64,000 bases of DNA from Dichetophora obliterata (lineage: Eukaryota > Arthropoda > Insecta > Diptera > Sciomyzidae), in the NCBI GenBank assembly GCA_963920525.1, contig OY986439.1, forward strand, positions 28,468,819 through 28,532,818. Direction: 5' to 3'. The notes beneath the pieces were generated by a model. The model saw only the letters and a list, made by a program, of their open reading frames with translations, made no database searches and was not told the DNA's origin. The position numbers and the translations under genes were made by a program. How positions within the stretch are numbered: the first letter of the stretch is position 1; every line of letters starts with the position of its first letter. Positions 10,317 to 22,900 of this stretch are shown piece after piece.

Positions 10317-12810
10317 GTAAGTGAACAAAATGAAAATGAACACACAAAAAAAATAAGCATGACTTAAAGTTGACTTTAAATGTGTTTATTTTTTTCAATC
10401 GTATTTATATATGTAGTAGTTAAGGCTTGTTGCTGGCTATATTTTAAACACAAAATTCGTCAAATAAGTAACACATTTTGTTAACAATTTGATAACATTT
10501 TTTTCAGTGCAGTTAAGCCATATGTAGAAACTTTTGCACAAAGAAGAGCTCAGTTATAACAAACACATAATTAAAAAACAATTATAAGACATAATTAAAC
10601 TTTGTTAAGGTAACATAGACAGGTTTGAACAGAAACACAGAGAATCGCAAATAAAAATACATACTTAAAATATTAAAACAAAATAAATAAATAAAATCTA
10701 TAATAACTATATAATAAAATAAATTTTATATGTAAAAATATTTAAAAAAATTAAAAACATGGCACGAGACCCAACAAAAGTCATAGGTTTGCAAAGGATA
10801 TTATAATTGTATACTAGAATTTTCGGATTATCCTAAAAATGTGGATTTTGGGTCCAAAACTTTTTTAGGTGTACTTACATTAGAGTGGAACAATGCTTCA
10901 TATATTTTTAAATAAATACTCCTTGTCAGGAATTTTGAGTTTGCCAGAGGGTTTTTGTATTTCATTGCCATATTTATTTTAAGATTTTTTTAAAAAATTT
11001 TATTTTAATTGGAATCGAAAAACATACAATAATTTTTTTAATGCAAACCTCTTAATTAAGTCATAATTATCAACCTGTAATAAGTTCCCTATGATACCAT
11101 GTCAAGCACGAACAAAATATGTGCAGACATAAGTGATGATCAATTCTGGGCAAAAAAGGGATACCTCCATACTTCCAAAAATTGGCAATTAAGTGTATTT
11201 TATATCGCTTTTTACGATATTTTGAGTTTAGTCATTATTCCTTGTGACCACAGAAATAAATTAAATTTGATGTATATTCTTAAATTTTGTTGTTCATCGT
11301 AACTACGTTGCGGAAGTACTGATTTTTTATATCCCAAACAGAATAGGCATAGCCAACACGTAGCGAGCTGTCGAAAACGTAGCCAACGAAATGTTGTGCA
11401 CAGAATTTGTGTTGATGACGCAGGTAGAGCTTTATGCTTACAATATTTTGTTATATTTTACAAAATTAATAGATACAGCCTTTTGCATATAGTAATTTGT
11501 TTGCTTTTTTACTAATTTGGACTAATATGTTTTAGTTAATTTTAAGTTTTCTAATTTGAACTATGTATTTTGACATTTCGCTACGGAAAAAGTTAAAAGT
11601 TCGTCAACATTTTTGTGTCGGCTGCGTTCGCTACGTATTGGTTATTTTTATTATGTTCATTTCATAGGGTTGCAAGGCAACCAACTTCTATGTTGACATT
11701 TCTTCTGTTGGCTGCGTGTTGACTGTGCTTAATTCTGTTTGGGCTATTATTTTTCAAAATCAGCCAATCGAAATTGAAACAAATTGAGTCGAGAAAATAA
11801 ACTGTCAGCCGGAGTTTCACTTTACACTTTTTTTATGAAGAAAATAATTAAGTTTTTTAAATAATATGTTGATTTTGACAATTAGCTTGCTTTTCTCTGC
11901 TTTTTACTTCATTCCTCTCGAGTCGGCTCTACCTGGTAACTCTGTCATGATCTATACTTTATTTTGTTTTATGAGATGAGTCGCTGTGAGCTCGATGCCA
12001 GCAGCAAGAGCTGTTGAGTTGGGCATCACTACTCTACGCCATTTAACCTACTCCTATTACCTTAATTTTTTTGCTCATGCATTTTTTTATCAAACCTCAC
12101 TAAATAAAAGGTCTCAGCGTATCGAAAAACCAATATTTAGATTTTCCATACGCCAGTATTCCATAGCTAATGTTTATATTTAATATCTCTGCTTTTAACC
12201 AATTAGCAGACAAAAAAGTCGGAAAAATCAAACTTTCTGAACCGTTTTATTTTGAGTTAAATGAGAAAATGAAACTCCTTCCATCGATCGAAAAATATAT
12301 TTTCTTCTTTTAAATACCGTCTTGTTTAAAGGACGCCACTCACGGAATACCATTCACCTAAGAAAGGCACGCTTTTTATTTTTTTTTTTTGAATTGCAGA
12401 TTAAGTTTTAAAGACTTATGAAAAAATAATTATTTTTAATAAGTATTGCGATATTTTTGCTTTGTGGTAATTCATAAAGCAGTTATTTGGACGTAGATTC
12501 AGTGGCATTTTACACAAATAAATATTGTTTTTAAGTCACAATGACCGTATACAACAATACATTCGTCCACCTAACAAAAAATTACTTTGCAGCACAAATC
12601 TATATTTTAAGGGTATATCGAAGTATGCTGTTTAAATTTCCTCCACAATACCTACAAAATCCACAAACTATTGAGCCAACATAACTTTTTAGATTTTTAA
12701 AAATAATTATAAATTTATTAATGTAAGACTTTAAACTTAGTTTAATAATAATTTAATGTTTTTATAATATTTTATTTTTTTTTTCCATCTCATTTCTATT
12801 TTTTCCCTAG
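10317..12810. other. Last netrin intron
   Basis: A 2.5-kb intron bounded by GTAAGTG at 10317 and the acceptor TTTTCCCTAG ending at 12810. Apart from the TIR element at 11333-11743 no structure stands out; it is AT-rich with no coding motif. Confidence 0.85.
11333..11743. mobile_element. Non-autonomous TIR element in netrin intron
   Basis: The termini are inverted: CCCAAACAGAAT at the left, and the same sequence read from the right end. Inverted similarity continues inward through GCCAACACGTAGC and GTCAACACGCAGC blocks. It is 411 bp long with no ORF. The flanks (TATAT and CTATT) do not give a clear target duplication, so the superfamily is open. Confidence 0.7.
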
Positions 12811-12952
12811 ATCATATTTAATTTTGGGACGTGACTCTGAGGCGGCACCCGGCTATTTGGCTATTGGACCTAGCTCTGTGGTGCTAGAATGGAAGGACGA
12901 GTGGTCGCTGCGTATGAAACGTTTTCAGCGACGTGCTCGAAAATGCAGTTGA
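12811..12952 (+). CDS. Netrin terminal exon with stop codon
   Basis: The acceptor CCCTAG ends at 12810. The exon encodes SYLILGRDSEAAPGYLAIGP, then SSVVLEWKDEWSLRMKRFQ and a basic tail RRARKCS followed by TGA at 12950-12952. The YL-LG, V-x-W-x-D-x-W and R-x-x-x-FQ-x-R patterns are those of netrin C-termini, and the final cysteine completes the six-cysteine NTR set. The six exons in the window total 866 nt with no frame break, so this part of the gene looks intact. Confidence 0.95.
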
Positions 12953-13467
12953 ATCGAACCGGAAGCGGAATTTGTCAAAACGGACTTTAGTTATTTTCAT
13001 ATAAATAGATATCGATTTATGTATAAATTGTACAGTTTACTCAAGTTTTTGACCTTCTTCGGTATAATGCTATAGACACAAAAAGAAAACGAACGATTTA
13101 GAACAGGTAGTAGTAATTAGTTGCAACACTTTTGTTTGTAGTGTTCTTAATTATGTGCTTATTAATATAAATGATATTAACTCCATTAATTAGAAAATTA
13201 GCTTTTATTTATTTAAAGATTTATTTTTAGTCGTAAAATTATTTCTTATTTGTACTTAAAGCTTAAAACTACCTTAACAATTATGTACTTATTTACAAAA
13301 TTAATTATTATTTTGTTTGTTGTATATTAATGATTTGTTATATTATTGGTGACATATCATGACTTTTCACTCGGGGTTTTATTTGTAAGTTCAGTTTTCA
13401 GTTTTATTTTATGTGATGATATTAAAGTAGTAATAGAAATATTTGCAAATTTTATTGTAGGAACGTC
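12953..13467 (+). other. Probable netrin 3' UTR and downstream flank
   Basis: AT-rich sequence directly after the stop. No canonical AATAAA is seen in the first 450 bp, although weaker variants such as AATATAAAT (13165-13173) occur, so the cleavage site is unknown. Confidence 0.45.
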
Positions 13468-13752
13468 AAAAAGACACACGAAAATGCCGAGACACGTAAA
13501 CATATTTTTTGGCCGTAGAATGTAGTGGCATCCCAGCTAGCACAAAATGGTTGTTAAAGTGTCGCAAAAGAGTCGCCAGTACAGATATAAATCGTAGTTG
13601 TAACGTAATTACAACTGAAAAAGTAGATATTTTACACATATTTTGTAACAATTTAGGTTGCAGTTAGAAGAAAAATGTGTTATAATAATGTTATAAACGT
13701 GTTGGTGGTAAAAACTTAAGTTGCACGCCACAAGATACAACATACTTGAAAC

Positions 13753-14894
13753 CACGGTTGCCACCTTTGTAGGAAAAATCCCATTTGTGGCTATTTTTAA
13801 TTGAGGTGGGAAATGGGAATTCCCATGGGATTTTTTATTTTAATGTTGTTTTTTTTTAATTAACGTGGGATTTTTTTTTGTTTTGTGGGATTCTTTTTTT
13901 TTTGTTTTGAAGGATTTATTTTTATTTTTCAGTTAAAATATACATAGAAGTTTATATTTTTCATATTTTGTTCATTGTCAAAATCGTCTCAATCCATCTA
14001 TATGATTTTCGCAACGAATTCGTTAAGATTTCGGTTACATTGGTTTGGTGCGAAGTTCTTTCACTTTTGACATAATTACATGCATTGGGAAAGTATGTTT
14101 CAGTGAATTATTTTCTTTTTTTATCAACAAACAAAATTTTTATATCTTAAAATTGATTTGTGATTGGCCCTTATTACGAGTTGCTTTCGACGTAATCTTC
14201 GCTGGTTATCGAACAACGAGTATCGAACGTCAAGCCCTGTCGAAATGTTCGTTGTTCATGGAATTTTCAGTCGAATAGATTTTTACTTTTGATGCGATGC
14301 GTGCTGAGCAATAATTGTTAAAATGATTAGAATTATGTGATTGTTTTTTGCTTTTTAAAGACTAAAAACTAATTTGGAACTATTTTTGTAAACTTTATAC
14401 AGGTTTAAGGTGGATTAAACAAATATTTTCTACTGAATATCATTACTAAAAGACTAATTTAAAAACACAGGCGACGAAATATACTACCTCTTTTTAATTT
14501 CTTATTTCATTTTTGACAATTTTTTTATGTCTGTATTAATACTGTGGTAATTTTTCGTGGTTTTTTTTGTAATACAAATTGGATTTTTCGTGTTGTTTTT
14601 ATTTGCGTGGGATTTTCGTGGTTATTTTAAATGTCCGTGGGATTTTTTATGTTTTTTTTAATGCAAATGGGATTTATCGTGTTTTTTTTTTAAATACAAA
14701 TGGGATTTTTCGTGGTTTTTTTATTTGCGTGGGATTTACGTGGTTATTTGAAATGTCCGTGGGATTTTTTGTGGTTTCTTTTAATTGCGATGGGATTTTT
14801 TTTAAATTTTATACCATGGGAATTTTTGTGGTTATTAATTTTTGCTATTGTGGGAATAAGGTTTTTTTCATGGGAATTTGAGGTGGCAACCGTG
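13753..14894. mobile_element. Non-autonomous hAT element, 1142 bp
   Basis: It has 14-bp inverted termini CACGGTTGCCACCT and a perfect 8-bp target duplication CTTGAAAC (13745-13752 and 14895-14902). The interior has no transposase. It contains G/T-rich imperfect repeats of roughly 30-60 bp built on CGTGGGATTTTT (about 14570-14880) and similar GTGGGATTTTT runs near 13800-13900. ORFs across the repeats read as recurring GIFVV-type peptides and are a by-product of repetition, not genes. Confidence 0.9.
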
Positions 14895-15661
14895 CTTGAA
14901 ACATCCAAAAAAATTTATTTGAAACATAAACGTTACAATTTAGATAAAATCACGTGAATGTAACAAATATTTTGTTTTATGGAAGTTATTTTTTCTTATA
15001 ATGACAGATTTTTTAACAAGGAAGCAGTACTGATTACATAAATATTCCTGATTGGAAAAAATTAGTTCTTAAAAAGTTTTAAAATGTTTTGCATACACAA
15101 TGCTTCATATAATCTTCATTAAGCCATTTATAATTTTTTGGAGTGTACTTTATTTTAAAAGGCAAAGACAAATTAGAATGTAATAAAAAGATGTAAAATT
15201 AAATTGAAAATATGAAGAGTTATACTCTAAAATTTTACAAAGTCCATTTTGTCGATGAATGTTTGTGTTTTACCTCTAGAAAACTCACGCGTTACCCAAA
15301 AAATAAAAATTTTGAAAATATCTGGGAAATAAGAAATATTTCCAGTTTTTAATTTCCGCATAATAATGTTTAATATATAGCTAAATATATTTTTTATGTT
15401 CCTTGTGCTATATTGCACTGAAAATTCTAAAAGAAAATAATAAATACTAAAGAAAATCGTATTTAAATTTATTCCAATCAAAAGTTATAGTCAAAATCAA
15501 ATATGGCAAGCATGAAGTTTTTAGACACTTTATTCCAATGTTCTTGCAACTGATTAAACACCGCAATACATAGTTCTTGCAACTAACCAAATATCAATAG
15601 TTACAAATATTTTTTTAAAGTTGTTGCAACTGAATAATAACCTTAATGCAGCATATACTTA

Positions 15662-16107
15662 GGCCTTTTACACATGGAGCAATTGAAAAGTAATGCAACT
15701 GCAACGAAAGTTGCTAACCAATGTATATATACCGAAACCATCATATGAAACAACTTGTACTCAACAAGTTGGCAACACATTCACAACCAGTTCCATGCAA
15801 CGCGGCTTGCTGCAATTTGAATCAGCGATTTGTTATGTTTGCGATATGTGTTGTGTGCTACGAAATTAATCAATCAGTTTATAAATATGAAATAAGTGCA
15901 GGAAGTGGAGAAATATCCTTTTTTATCCTCAATTTATTTTTTATTTCTATTTAACAAAGCTTCCATTAAATAAGTGTTTGTGTTGTTGTGACTTGCTCAT
16001 CTGAAAGCGTGGGTTGCAATTCAGTTTAAAATTTAAGTGTTTTGAAACTTTTTAAGCTGTTGCGTTGTAGTTGCATTAATTTTCAATTGCTCCATGTGGA
16101 AAAGGCC
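15662..16107. mobile_element. PIF/Harbinger-like MITE, 446 bp
   Basis: The termini GGCCTTTTACACATGGAGCA and, from the right, GGCCTTTTCCACATGGAGCA differ by one base over 20, with the match continuing through ATTGAAAA. TTA lies immediately outside both ends (15659-15661 and 16108-16110). A 3-bp TWA duplication is characteristic of PIF/Harbinger transposons. It interrupts the repeat field of the 13533-17021 element. Confidence 0.82.
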
Positions 16108-17082
16108 TTACAACAATTTTATTCAAAACTTCTTGCAACTGAATTATAACTCCAATAAAACGTTAATGTAACTAATTACATCAAATAAGTTGCAATGGTA
16201 AGTTCTTGCAACAGAATAGTAACCTCAATACATCGTTCTTATATCAAGCAAAATTTTATAAGCTACAATTATGTTTTTTAACTTGCATCAAATGAATAAC
16301 ACCTTTAATACAGCACAAGCTTGCAATGCTTATTTTCAATGTTCTTGTAACTTAATAAAAACCTCAATATAACGTTATTTTTCCTAACTACATTTTTTGA
16401 GTTATAATAATGTTTCCTAAAGTTGTAGCAACTGAATAATAACCTCAATGCAGCATAAGTTTGCAATGACTATTTCCAATGTTCTTGTAACTGAATAAAA
16501 ATCTCATTTCAACTTTCTTGCAACAAACCAAATTCTCATAATTTCAGAATGATTCATTGCCATTCAACGAAAAATTTGTTCAATTTGGGAGTCTCGTTGA
16601 ACGCTGAAATAAAACAAAAATAGATGACATGGAAGTAGAAGCCTACGCAAAGAAATTAACAAGCAACAAAGAATTTTTTTAAAAAAATTTATATTTTGCT
16701 TATGGCATTTTAGTACGTCACAGCAGAATTTGAAACATTTAGTTGTAGTGACTTCCCTTAAACTTAATAAAAACATCTTCAAACCGAAGTTCTAAACATT
16801 TAGTTGTTGTGACATTGATATAACTTAATATAAAAATAAAGCAACTTAGTCGTATCTAGATTGCTAACTCGTTGCTGTATTAGTTACAATAACAACACAA
16901 CAGTTCATTTATTCACAGAAACTTTAATACAACCCATTTGTGACTAAATTTGTTTAAAAAAACTGGAATACCACCGAATTATAACATATTTTTGTTACAA
17001 ATCGAAATCTGTGCTAGCTGGCACAGCTACTCAGTTTTTCTCAATCAGATCAAAATATAGAGATATTTGGGATTGAAATTTA

Positions 17083-17346
17083 CAGCCCTATTCTGGCAAA
17101 TTAACAAATTGTTAACCAGTATTTTGAATATTTCTATGTGTTTGTTGTTTTCAAAACAAAATTTAAAGCTCAAAAATCAAAATTTGTTAATGAAATTGTC
17201 AACAACTGAAAAGCAGCTGACAATTTTTATCAACATTTTTTATTTTTGAGCTTCAAATTTTGTTTTGAAATCAAAAAATTACAACAAACATATAGAAATA
17301 TTTAAAATACTGGTTAACAATTTGTTAATTTGCCAGAATAGGGCTG
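17083..17346. mobile_element. PIF/Harbinger-like palindromic MITE (CAGCCCTATTCTGG)
   Basis: 264-bp near-palindrome. The arms start CAGCCCTATTCTGGCAAATT and pair inverted over more than 70 bases. TTA lies on both sides (17080-17082 and 17347-17349). A second element with the same terminus and a TAA flank is at 52983-53352. The ORF at 17067-17249 lies within the palindrome and is not a gene. Confidence 0.85.
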
Positions 17347-17456
17347 TTAGTCACTTTTACATAATTTTTTACTTCAAATTTTAAGCTTATTTTTGGAGAT
17401 CAAAAATTTTTACCACCTCCGATTTTGCCTAAGCTTTCAGAATTTAATTTTCCTTG

Positions 17457-19190
17457 CCAGCAAAATTTTTGATGCAAATGTGACATGCATTCACATTTCC
17501 AGAAAACATGTCTGCTTCCAGAAGACATTCTATAGATCAAAATGTGCTTCTTCTTAGCTTTATAAAGAAGTTCTTTCAAGAGGCATTTTTATAAACTACT
17601 TCTGGAAGACATTCGAATGGCATTTCAATTCAACTAAAGTACAAAAATTATATTTAATTTAATATATATTTTAGATATTTTCCATGGAATTTTTTATGCC
17701 CCCATAGAAGCTCAACAACTTACTACTTTCAACACCAAAATGGTTTGAAAATCGGGAAAAAGGATATTTTACGTGAATATTTTTAAACCACCAATAAAAC
17801 CCAGACAATGATATTTTACGTGGAACTTTTTAAACCCCCAACAAAACCCAGACGCAGATGTGCGCAACCTGAAAGGTCTTATTCGGCGGCCAGTGTCAAA
17901 ATTGGCAGTTCTTGACCTTGATGTTAGTGAAATTGATCATTTCACGGGGGAAGGGACAGTTTACCAACTCCCAAAAATATTTATCCCTAAAGTTTAAGTC
18001 AAAAAACCCTAAAATCGCTACAATTTCTTGGGAATCCCCCCAAAACAAAAAAACATCAACTAACATTTCGTTATAATCTTTAGTTTTAAATGATTTAATA
18101 TTTACAAGAAAAAAATCGGTTTGTCGATTTTTATTCAAAACAAGATGAACGCGATTTAAAATTTTTGTTGTAAACTTTGACACATGAGTTGTCAAACCAT
18201 ACAAAATCACCTTTTCTGTCTCTTGCACTCATTCACAAGTTTAACAGCTTTAGCAAAATATTTAGACGTCACGTTTACCTTGTTTTTTTACACCACAGTA
18301 ACGAGCAGGGAATGAAAAAGGGAAAAAATTGAGGAGTAAATGCATAGAAAAATTGGAATATATTCAAAAACTTCGTAGTAAATTGGATTATCCAATGCTA
18401 AAGAATATCAAACAGTCTCTAAAAAAACCCCTGAAAATATAAAACCCCTAAAAAAATCCTATTCCACTTTTTTCCCCTAAATTAAGGGGGAAAATCCCTA
18501 AGTTGGGAAGACTGGAAAGGGATGTTTTAAATTGCCACTGCTTTTTTTTTACTTGTAAATATTTTAAAATGAATATTCTTTTGAATCTTTTCAATCTTAT
18601 CCCATCAAAAAAAGTGCTTCCAAAAGAAGGTAAAGTGGAAGGGAAAATCTTGAAGTCCATCCCTTCCACTTTCATACCCGAAGGCATTCTTTTAACATAT
18701 GCATGTCATTGGGTGGAATGCTTTCCTTAGTCTTCTCTGGAAGTGCTTCCAAAATTCTTTCAATGGTAGATTTCTTTGAGCCCTTCTATGAAAGGATTCT
18801 AGTAGGTGTTTTTGAGGAGTACTTTAAAAAGCCATTCCATGGAATGAAATGGTTTTTGTTGAATGGCTTAAAAAATTCCACAGAAAATTCCCCTTTTTCC
18901 GATTTTCTCGTGATTTTGGTGTTGGCAATGAGAAGTTTTATTGGGTTTTATTGGGAGTTAAAAAAAATCCTACGGAAAACATCTAAAACATATATAATGA
19001 TTATATGTATTTTTTTCTTTAAATAAATTTAAATGCTACTTGAATGTATTCCAAAAATAGTTTATGAGAATGCCTTTTGAAAGCACTTCATGATAAAGCT
19101 AAGAAGAAACACAATTGGATCCAAAGAATGTCTTCTGCAAGCACTGTTCGTAAGAATACATGTCGCATTTGAATCAAAAATTTTGCTGGG
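17457..19190. repeat. Inverted repeat with CCAGCAAAATTTTTGAT ends
   Basis: 17457-17640 and 19040-19190 are inverted copies. Shared blocks include CAGCAAAATTTTTGAT, GCAGAAGACATTC versus CCAGAAGACATTC, TTCTTCTTAGCTTTAT and the CTTTCAAGAGGCATT / CTTTCAAAAGGCATT pair. It looks like a foldback or MITE with long arms. Its right arm lies between the arms of the next inverted repeat (18601-19677), so the two structures interleave rather than nest. Confidence 0.7.
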
Positions 19191-19677
19191 ATGTTGTCAT
19201 AAATTTTCCAAAAATATTTAATTGGAAAAAATTCGTTGAATCGAAAGCATAGAAAAATAACTTTTGAATAAACAATCGAAAAAGTTAAATCAAATCGTGT
19301 TTCATTCAATGACATTTTCTCATTTCCAACATCAAAATCGCTGGAATGTCGGGAAAAGAGATATTTTTCCAGGTATTTTTTAACCGCCAATCCTCAAAAA
19401 CCATTCCATTCCATGGAATCCATCTCATGGAATACCTTCTTAAAGTTCTCCTATAAAACATCTACTAGAATCCTTTGATTGAAAGGCTCAAAGAAATCTT
19501 CCATTGAAAAAGTCCTAGAAGCACTTCTAGAGAAGACTAAGGAAAGCATTCCATCCAATGACATGCACATGTTAAAAGAACGCCTTCTGGGTATGAAAGT
19601 CGAAGGAATGGAATTCAAGACTTTCCCTTCCTTTTTAGCTTCTTTTGGAAGCACTTTTTTTGCTGGGTATTTATATA
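18601..19677. repeat. Inverted repeat with CCCAKCAAAAAAAGTGC ends
   Basis: 18601-18860 and 19400-19677 are inverted copies of about 260 bp, with shared blocks GTGCTTCCAAAAGAAG, GGAATGCTTTCCTTAGTCTT, GAGCCCTTCTATGAAAGGATT versus its diverged counterpart, and CATTCCATGGAAT near the inner ends. ORFs in this region are mirror translations of the two arms and are not genes. Confidence 0.75.
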
Positions 19678-19992
19678 AAAATACTAATTTGAGTAAAAAA
19701 GTTTTATGATTTTTTTCAAAGTTTTTACGTTCAACATTAAAATTTGGTCAAAATGGAAGAAAATATAGATTCAACAAATCTAAATCGATTTTCAATTTGG
19801 TGGTAGTATTTTTTGAAAAGGCAATAAAAAATAATTGTGAAGAAAGTATAGATTATTTTAATGAAGGTCGAATATTAAAAATCTGAATATCCCGACTTTT
19901 TTTATCTGATTTGGAAAAAATAAGTATGCCACTAAATTTAATGACCGAAAATTAAGTTTGCGTGTCTCGGCATTTTTTGTGTTTTTTAAGAG

Positions 19993-22900
19993 TTGAAAAT
20001 GTATCTACAGTGTCATTACTTTTGTTATTATTAGCTCAAAAAACTAAATAACTCATAATGAGCTATAATTATTTGGGAGTAAAATCTTAGAAACTTACAT
20101 TTTACAAGCAGCATTTATGGGCTAAAATTACTTAATATAATGCAAATTTTTTTCTTATAAATTGTTAATCATTATAATTTATGTCCATTTTATTTGCTAT
20201 GTAGTGTAAATAAGTATATAGTTTGAAAATATTATTTCCATAAACTGTATTTATTTGTGTATTTATATTTATAATTTAATATTTTGCCTCTTTTAACGCA
20301 TTAATTAGAGTTTTTGAAAAATTTCAAATTCAAAAAAAGCTATTTGGATTATGTTAAAAAAAAGCTGCCACTAGCAGGCGTTAACCTATTCGACGCTGTA
20401 CTCCTCCAACAATGTCAAACAATGTCTACATGTTGGTTGACATACGGCAATGGTTACGTTGTTGCCGAACCACGCAAAAACGCCAACTTTGAAAGAACAT
20501 AAATTATTGTCAATGTTACAACAAACATGTTAAACGTACGATACCGTGGCCGTGATATTGTAAATCACTGTTTACACAGGCTGACACTGACAGCGAACAT
20601 GCGGTAACAACAACAAAAACGCATGGCTTCATCAACACACACGTGAAAAAGTCAACAGATTTTGGTTAAATAATTTTTTTTCTCTCTTAATTGTGGTATA
20701 AATCCATACAAATAAACTCAAACACAAATAAAAGTTGCTACACATTCTATGGGTTAGCTAGGTTGCTGCAGATCAGGTTAATAAATTAACCCACATCTTT
20801 TTCTTAAATGTTCGAGTTTTTGTATACTTTTTGTTAATCTATTTATAGATAAAAGTCATAATTTGGACTAATGCTAATCCGAATATATATTTGTACGTCA
20901 TGACGTTAAATTTATGAAAATATTCACACTCGATTTCAAAAACCTTATGAGCGCATCTTCATTTAAAAAAAAAAACCATAACAATAGTGGTCATTGTGGT
21001 TATGAAATTATTAACATACGCGTTGCTGCATCAACCATTACAGAAACTACAACAAATTACTTGCATCCGTATGAAACTATGGTTTTTCAAAATGGAAATT
21101 TCATAAATACCAGGTCTCATCACAATTGTCCTAAGTTTTAAAACATGTAAATTTTTTCAAGGTTCAGGATTTTTTTTTTTCTATAGCATTAAATATAGTA
21201 GTAGATTTTGTAAATTATTTTTTAGATTTTTTTCTTATGTATAAGTGTAACGATATCTTCTGTGCTGAACAGAAAACCGTTTTCATTTCCGTTTCCGATT
21301 TTGCAATAAACAACTATTTACAATGTAACCAAATAACTTAAGTGACGAATTAAGTGATATTTTATAGAATTATTTGTATACTTTTAACATACATTTTAAA
21401 TAATATCTATAGATGTAGTTTTAGAACTAATAACTTCAACAGCATTTTTATTTTCAAAATAAAAAGTTTCTTAATGCTTCAGGCTATAATTTAAAAAAAA
21501 AAAAGATAAAAAAACATATCGCCGCACATTACTATAGCTTAAGAGAATAACTTAATGGCGAAGATGCTGCGAAAATAATTTCATTGGCAAGTAGATCCAT
21601 GGCGTATATGTTAGTAAAAAAGTTTGCAAATTACAAGATTTTCCTATCTCTACTTGCAGCTAATATTGTTTTGTCTATATTGCCAATGAAAATTTTTTTA
21701 GAGTAGTTCTTTTAAGTAGCAATTTCTTTATGTTGTCTTTTAAGCTTAAATGTTTTTGATATTAGCAATATTACTGTAAATATAGAAATATGTGTTATGT
21801 AAATGTTTTTATAATTTATTTATTTAATGTCAATGATCTATAGGAAAAAACCAATCTTATAACGGTAATGAGCAGAAATAAGGTAGCAATGAAAGCAAAT
21901 ACCACAGTACTTATTAATATCTGACTTATATCAAATTTCTTAAAAGCACAAAATGTAAGCTTATAAATAACAATATATAAAATAACAATATAAAATTATA
22001 AAATAAAAGAGACCTATACGTAAAACTAAACTCGAATTTTTTATTACAACTTGAGTGAAAACAGCCCGATTTAACTAAGCACATGAGTTTCACCTAATTT
22101 AAGAGCCATCCTTGAATCATTGAATGGTAATTTTAATAAAGTGTAAATTCAATAACAATAAATACCTCGAGCTTTTAACCCCGAACGGATTTAAACACAA
22201 ACAGTTTTCTCAAACAAATCAGGCTTCCTTAAATAAAGGTCATGTGCACAACACTTTATACCCGGAAGAAAACTTTCCATACTTTTCTTAAAGGACGAGC
22301 TGGCAGCCATAACAGCCAGCAGATTCGTAATTAACTTTATGTTCGTAGCACTAATTAAGATATTTAACAAGGATAAAATTACCTTTTAAGCGACGCAAGA
22401 AGCAAGACAGCCCCGAACAACAGCAAAAACAACAAGAAGAACTTTCCACATCCTTGCTTTTCCAGCAACATCTTATTTTGATTGCTCGTGGATGGTGGTG
22501 ATGATGGTGTTTTTTACATCGGGTGCGGGCAAGGATCGAAGAAAGTACACAAACGGGTCGCATACAATTAACACCAGCCCGAAGGTTAAAGTGAAAATTC
22601 ATGTTGTGCCGTGTAAAATCCTTTTAAGATTTACTACAAAACATAGCAATTTATTAAATTAGGCAGAACATTAAAACAGTAGCTGCGCATAGAGATTGTG
22701 GGAGAAAGCGAATGAGAAGGGCAGAGACAACAGAATGCAGTGTATAAATTAAATTTTTATAGTTAGGTGCAAGTGATCCGTACCAAATCCTTCAGTTCGG
22801 AAACTAAAGAAAAATTTAATTAAAAACCATAAATCAAAAAACGAAGCTCTGCATTTTGCTGTATTTAATTTATGTACTTGCTGTTTTTTTTGTGGTGTAA

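Larger units (their letters stand above)
13533..17021. mobile_element. TIR element (CCAGCTAGCACA) with internal repeats
   Basis: The 12-bp terminus CCAGCTAGCACA at 13533 is inverted at 17010-17021. The interior is rich in a degenerate repeat of the type TTGCAACTGAATAATAACCTCAAT, recurring many times between 15540 and 16530, with related TTGTAAC motifs near both ends. Two later insertions lie inside (13753-14894 hAT; 15662-16107 Harbinger-like). Removing them leaves about 1.9 kb. No coding capacity is seen, no exact target duplication was found, and the superfamily is unassigned. Confidence 0.6.
13469..19992. repeat. Inverted pair enclosing a nested transposon block
   Basis: About 60 bases at 13469-13531 recur inverted at 19921-19990, centred on the shared block ATGCCGAGACACG followed by AAAC and, further in, GTAGTGGCAT versus TTAGTGGCAT. 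The pair may be the ends of one large element now filled with later insertions, or two independent copies in opposite orientation. No target duplication was identified. No transposase is encoded between them. Confidence 0.5.

Noticed and set aside
14579..14957. ORFs encoding GIFVV/NANGIYRVFF-type repeats
   Set aside because: They are translations of the G/T-rich minisatellite inside a hAT element; both overlapping frames show the same pattern.
22351..22602. Minus-strand ORF with a His run and Cys-rich stretch
   Set aside because: The His run comes from a CATCATCACCACC-type microsatellite; no domain or conserved context is visible.
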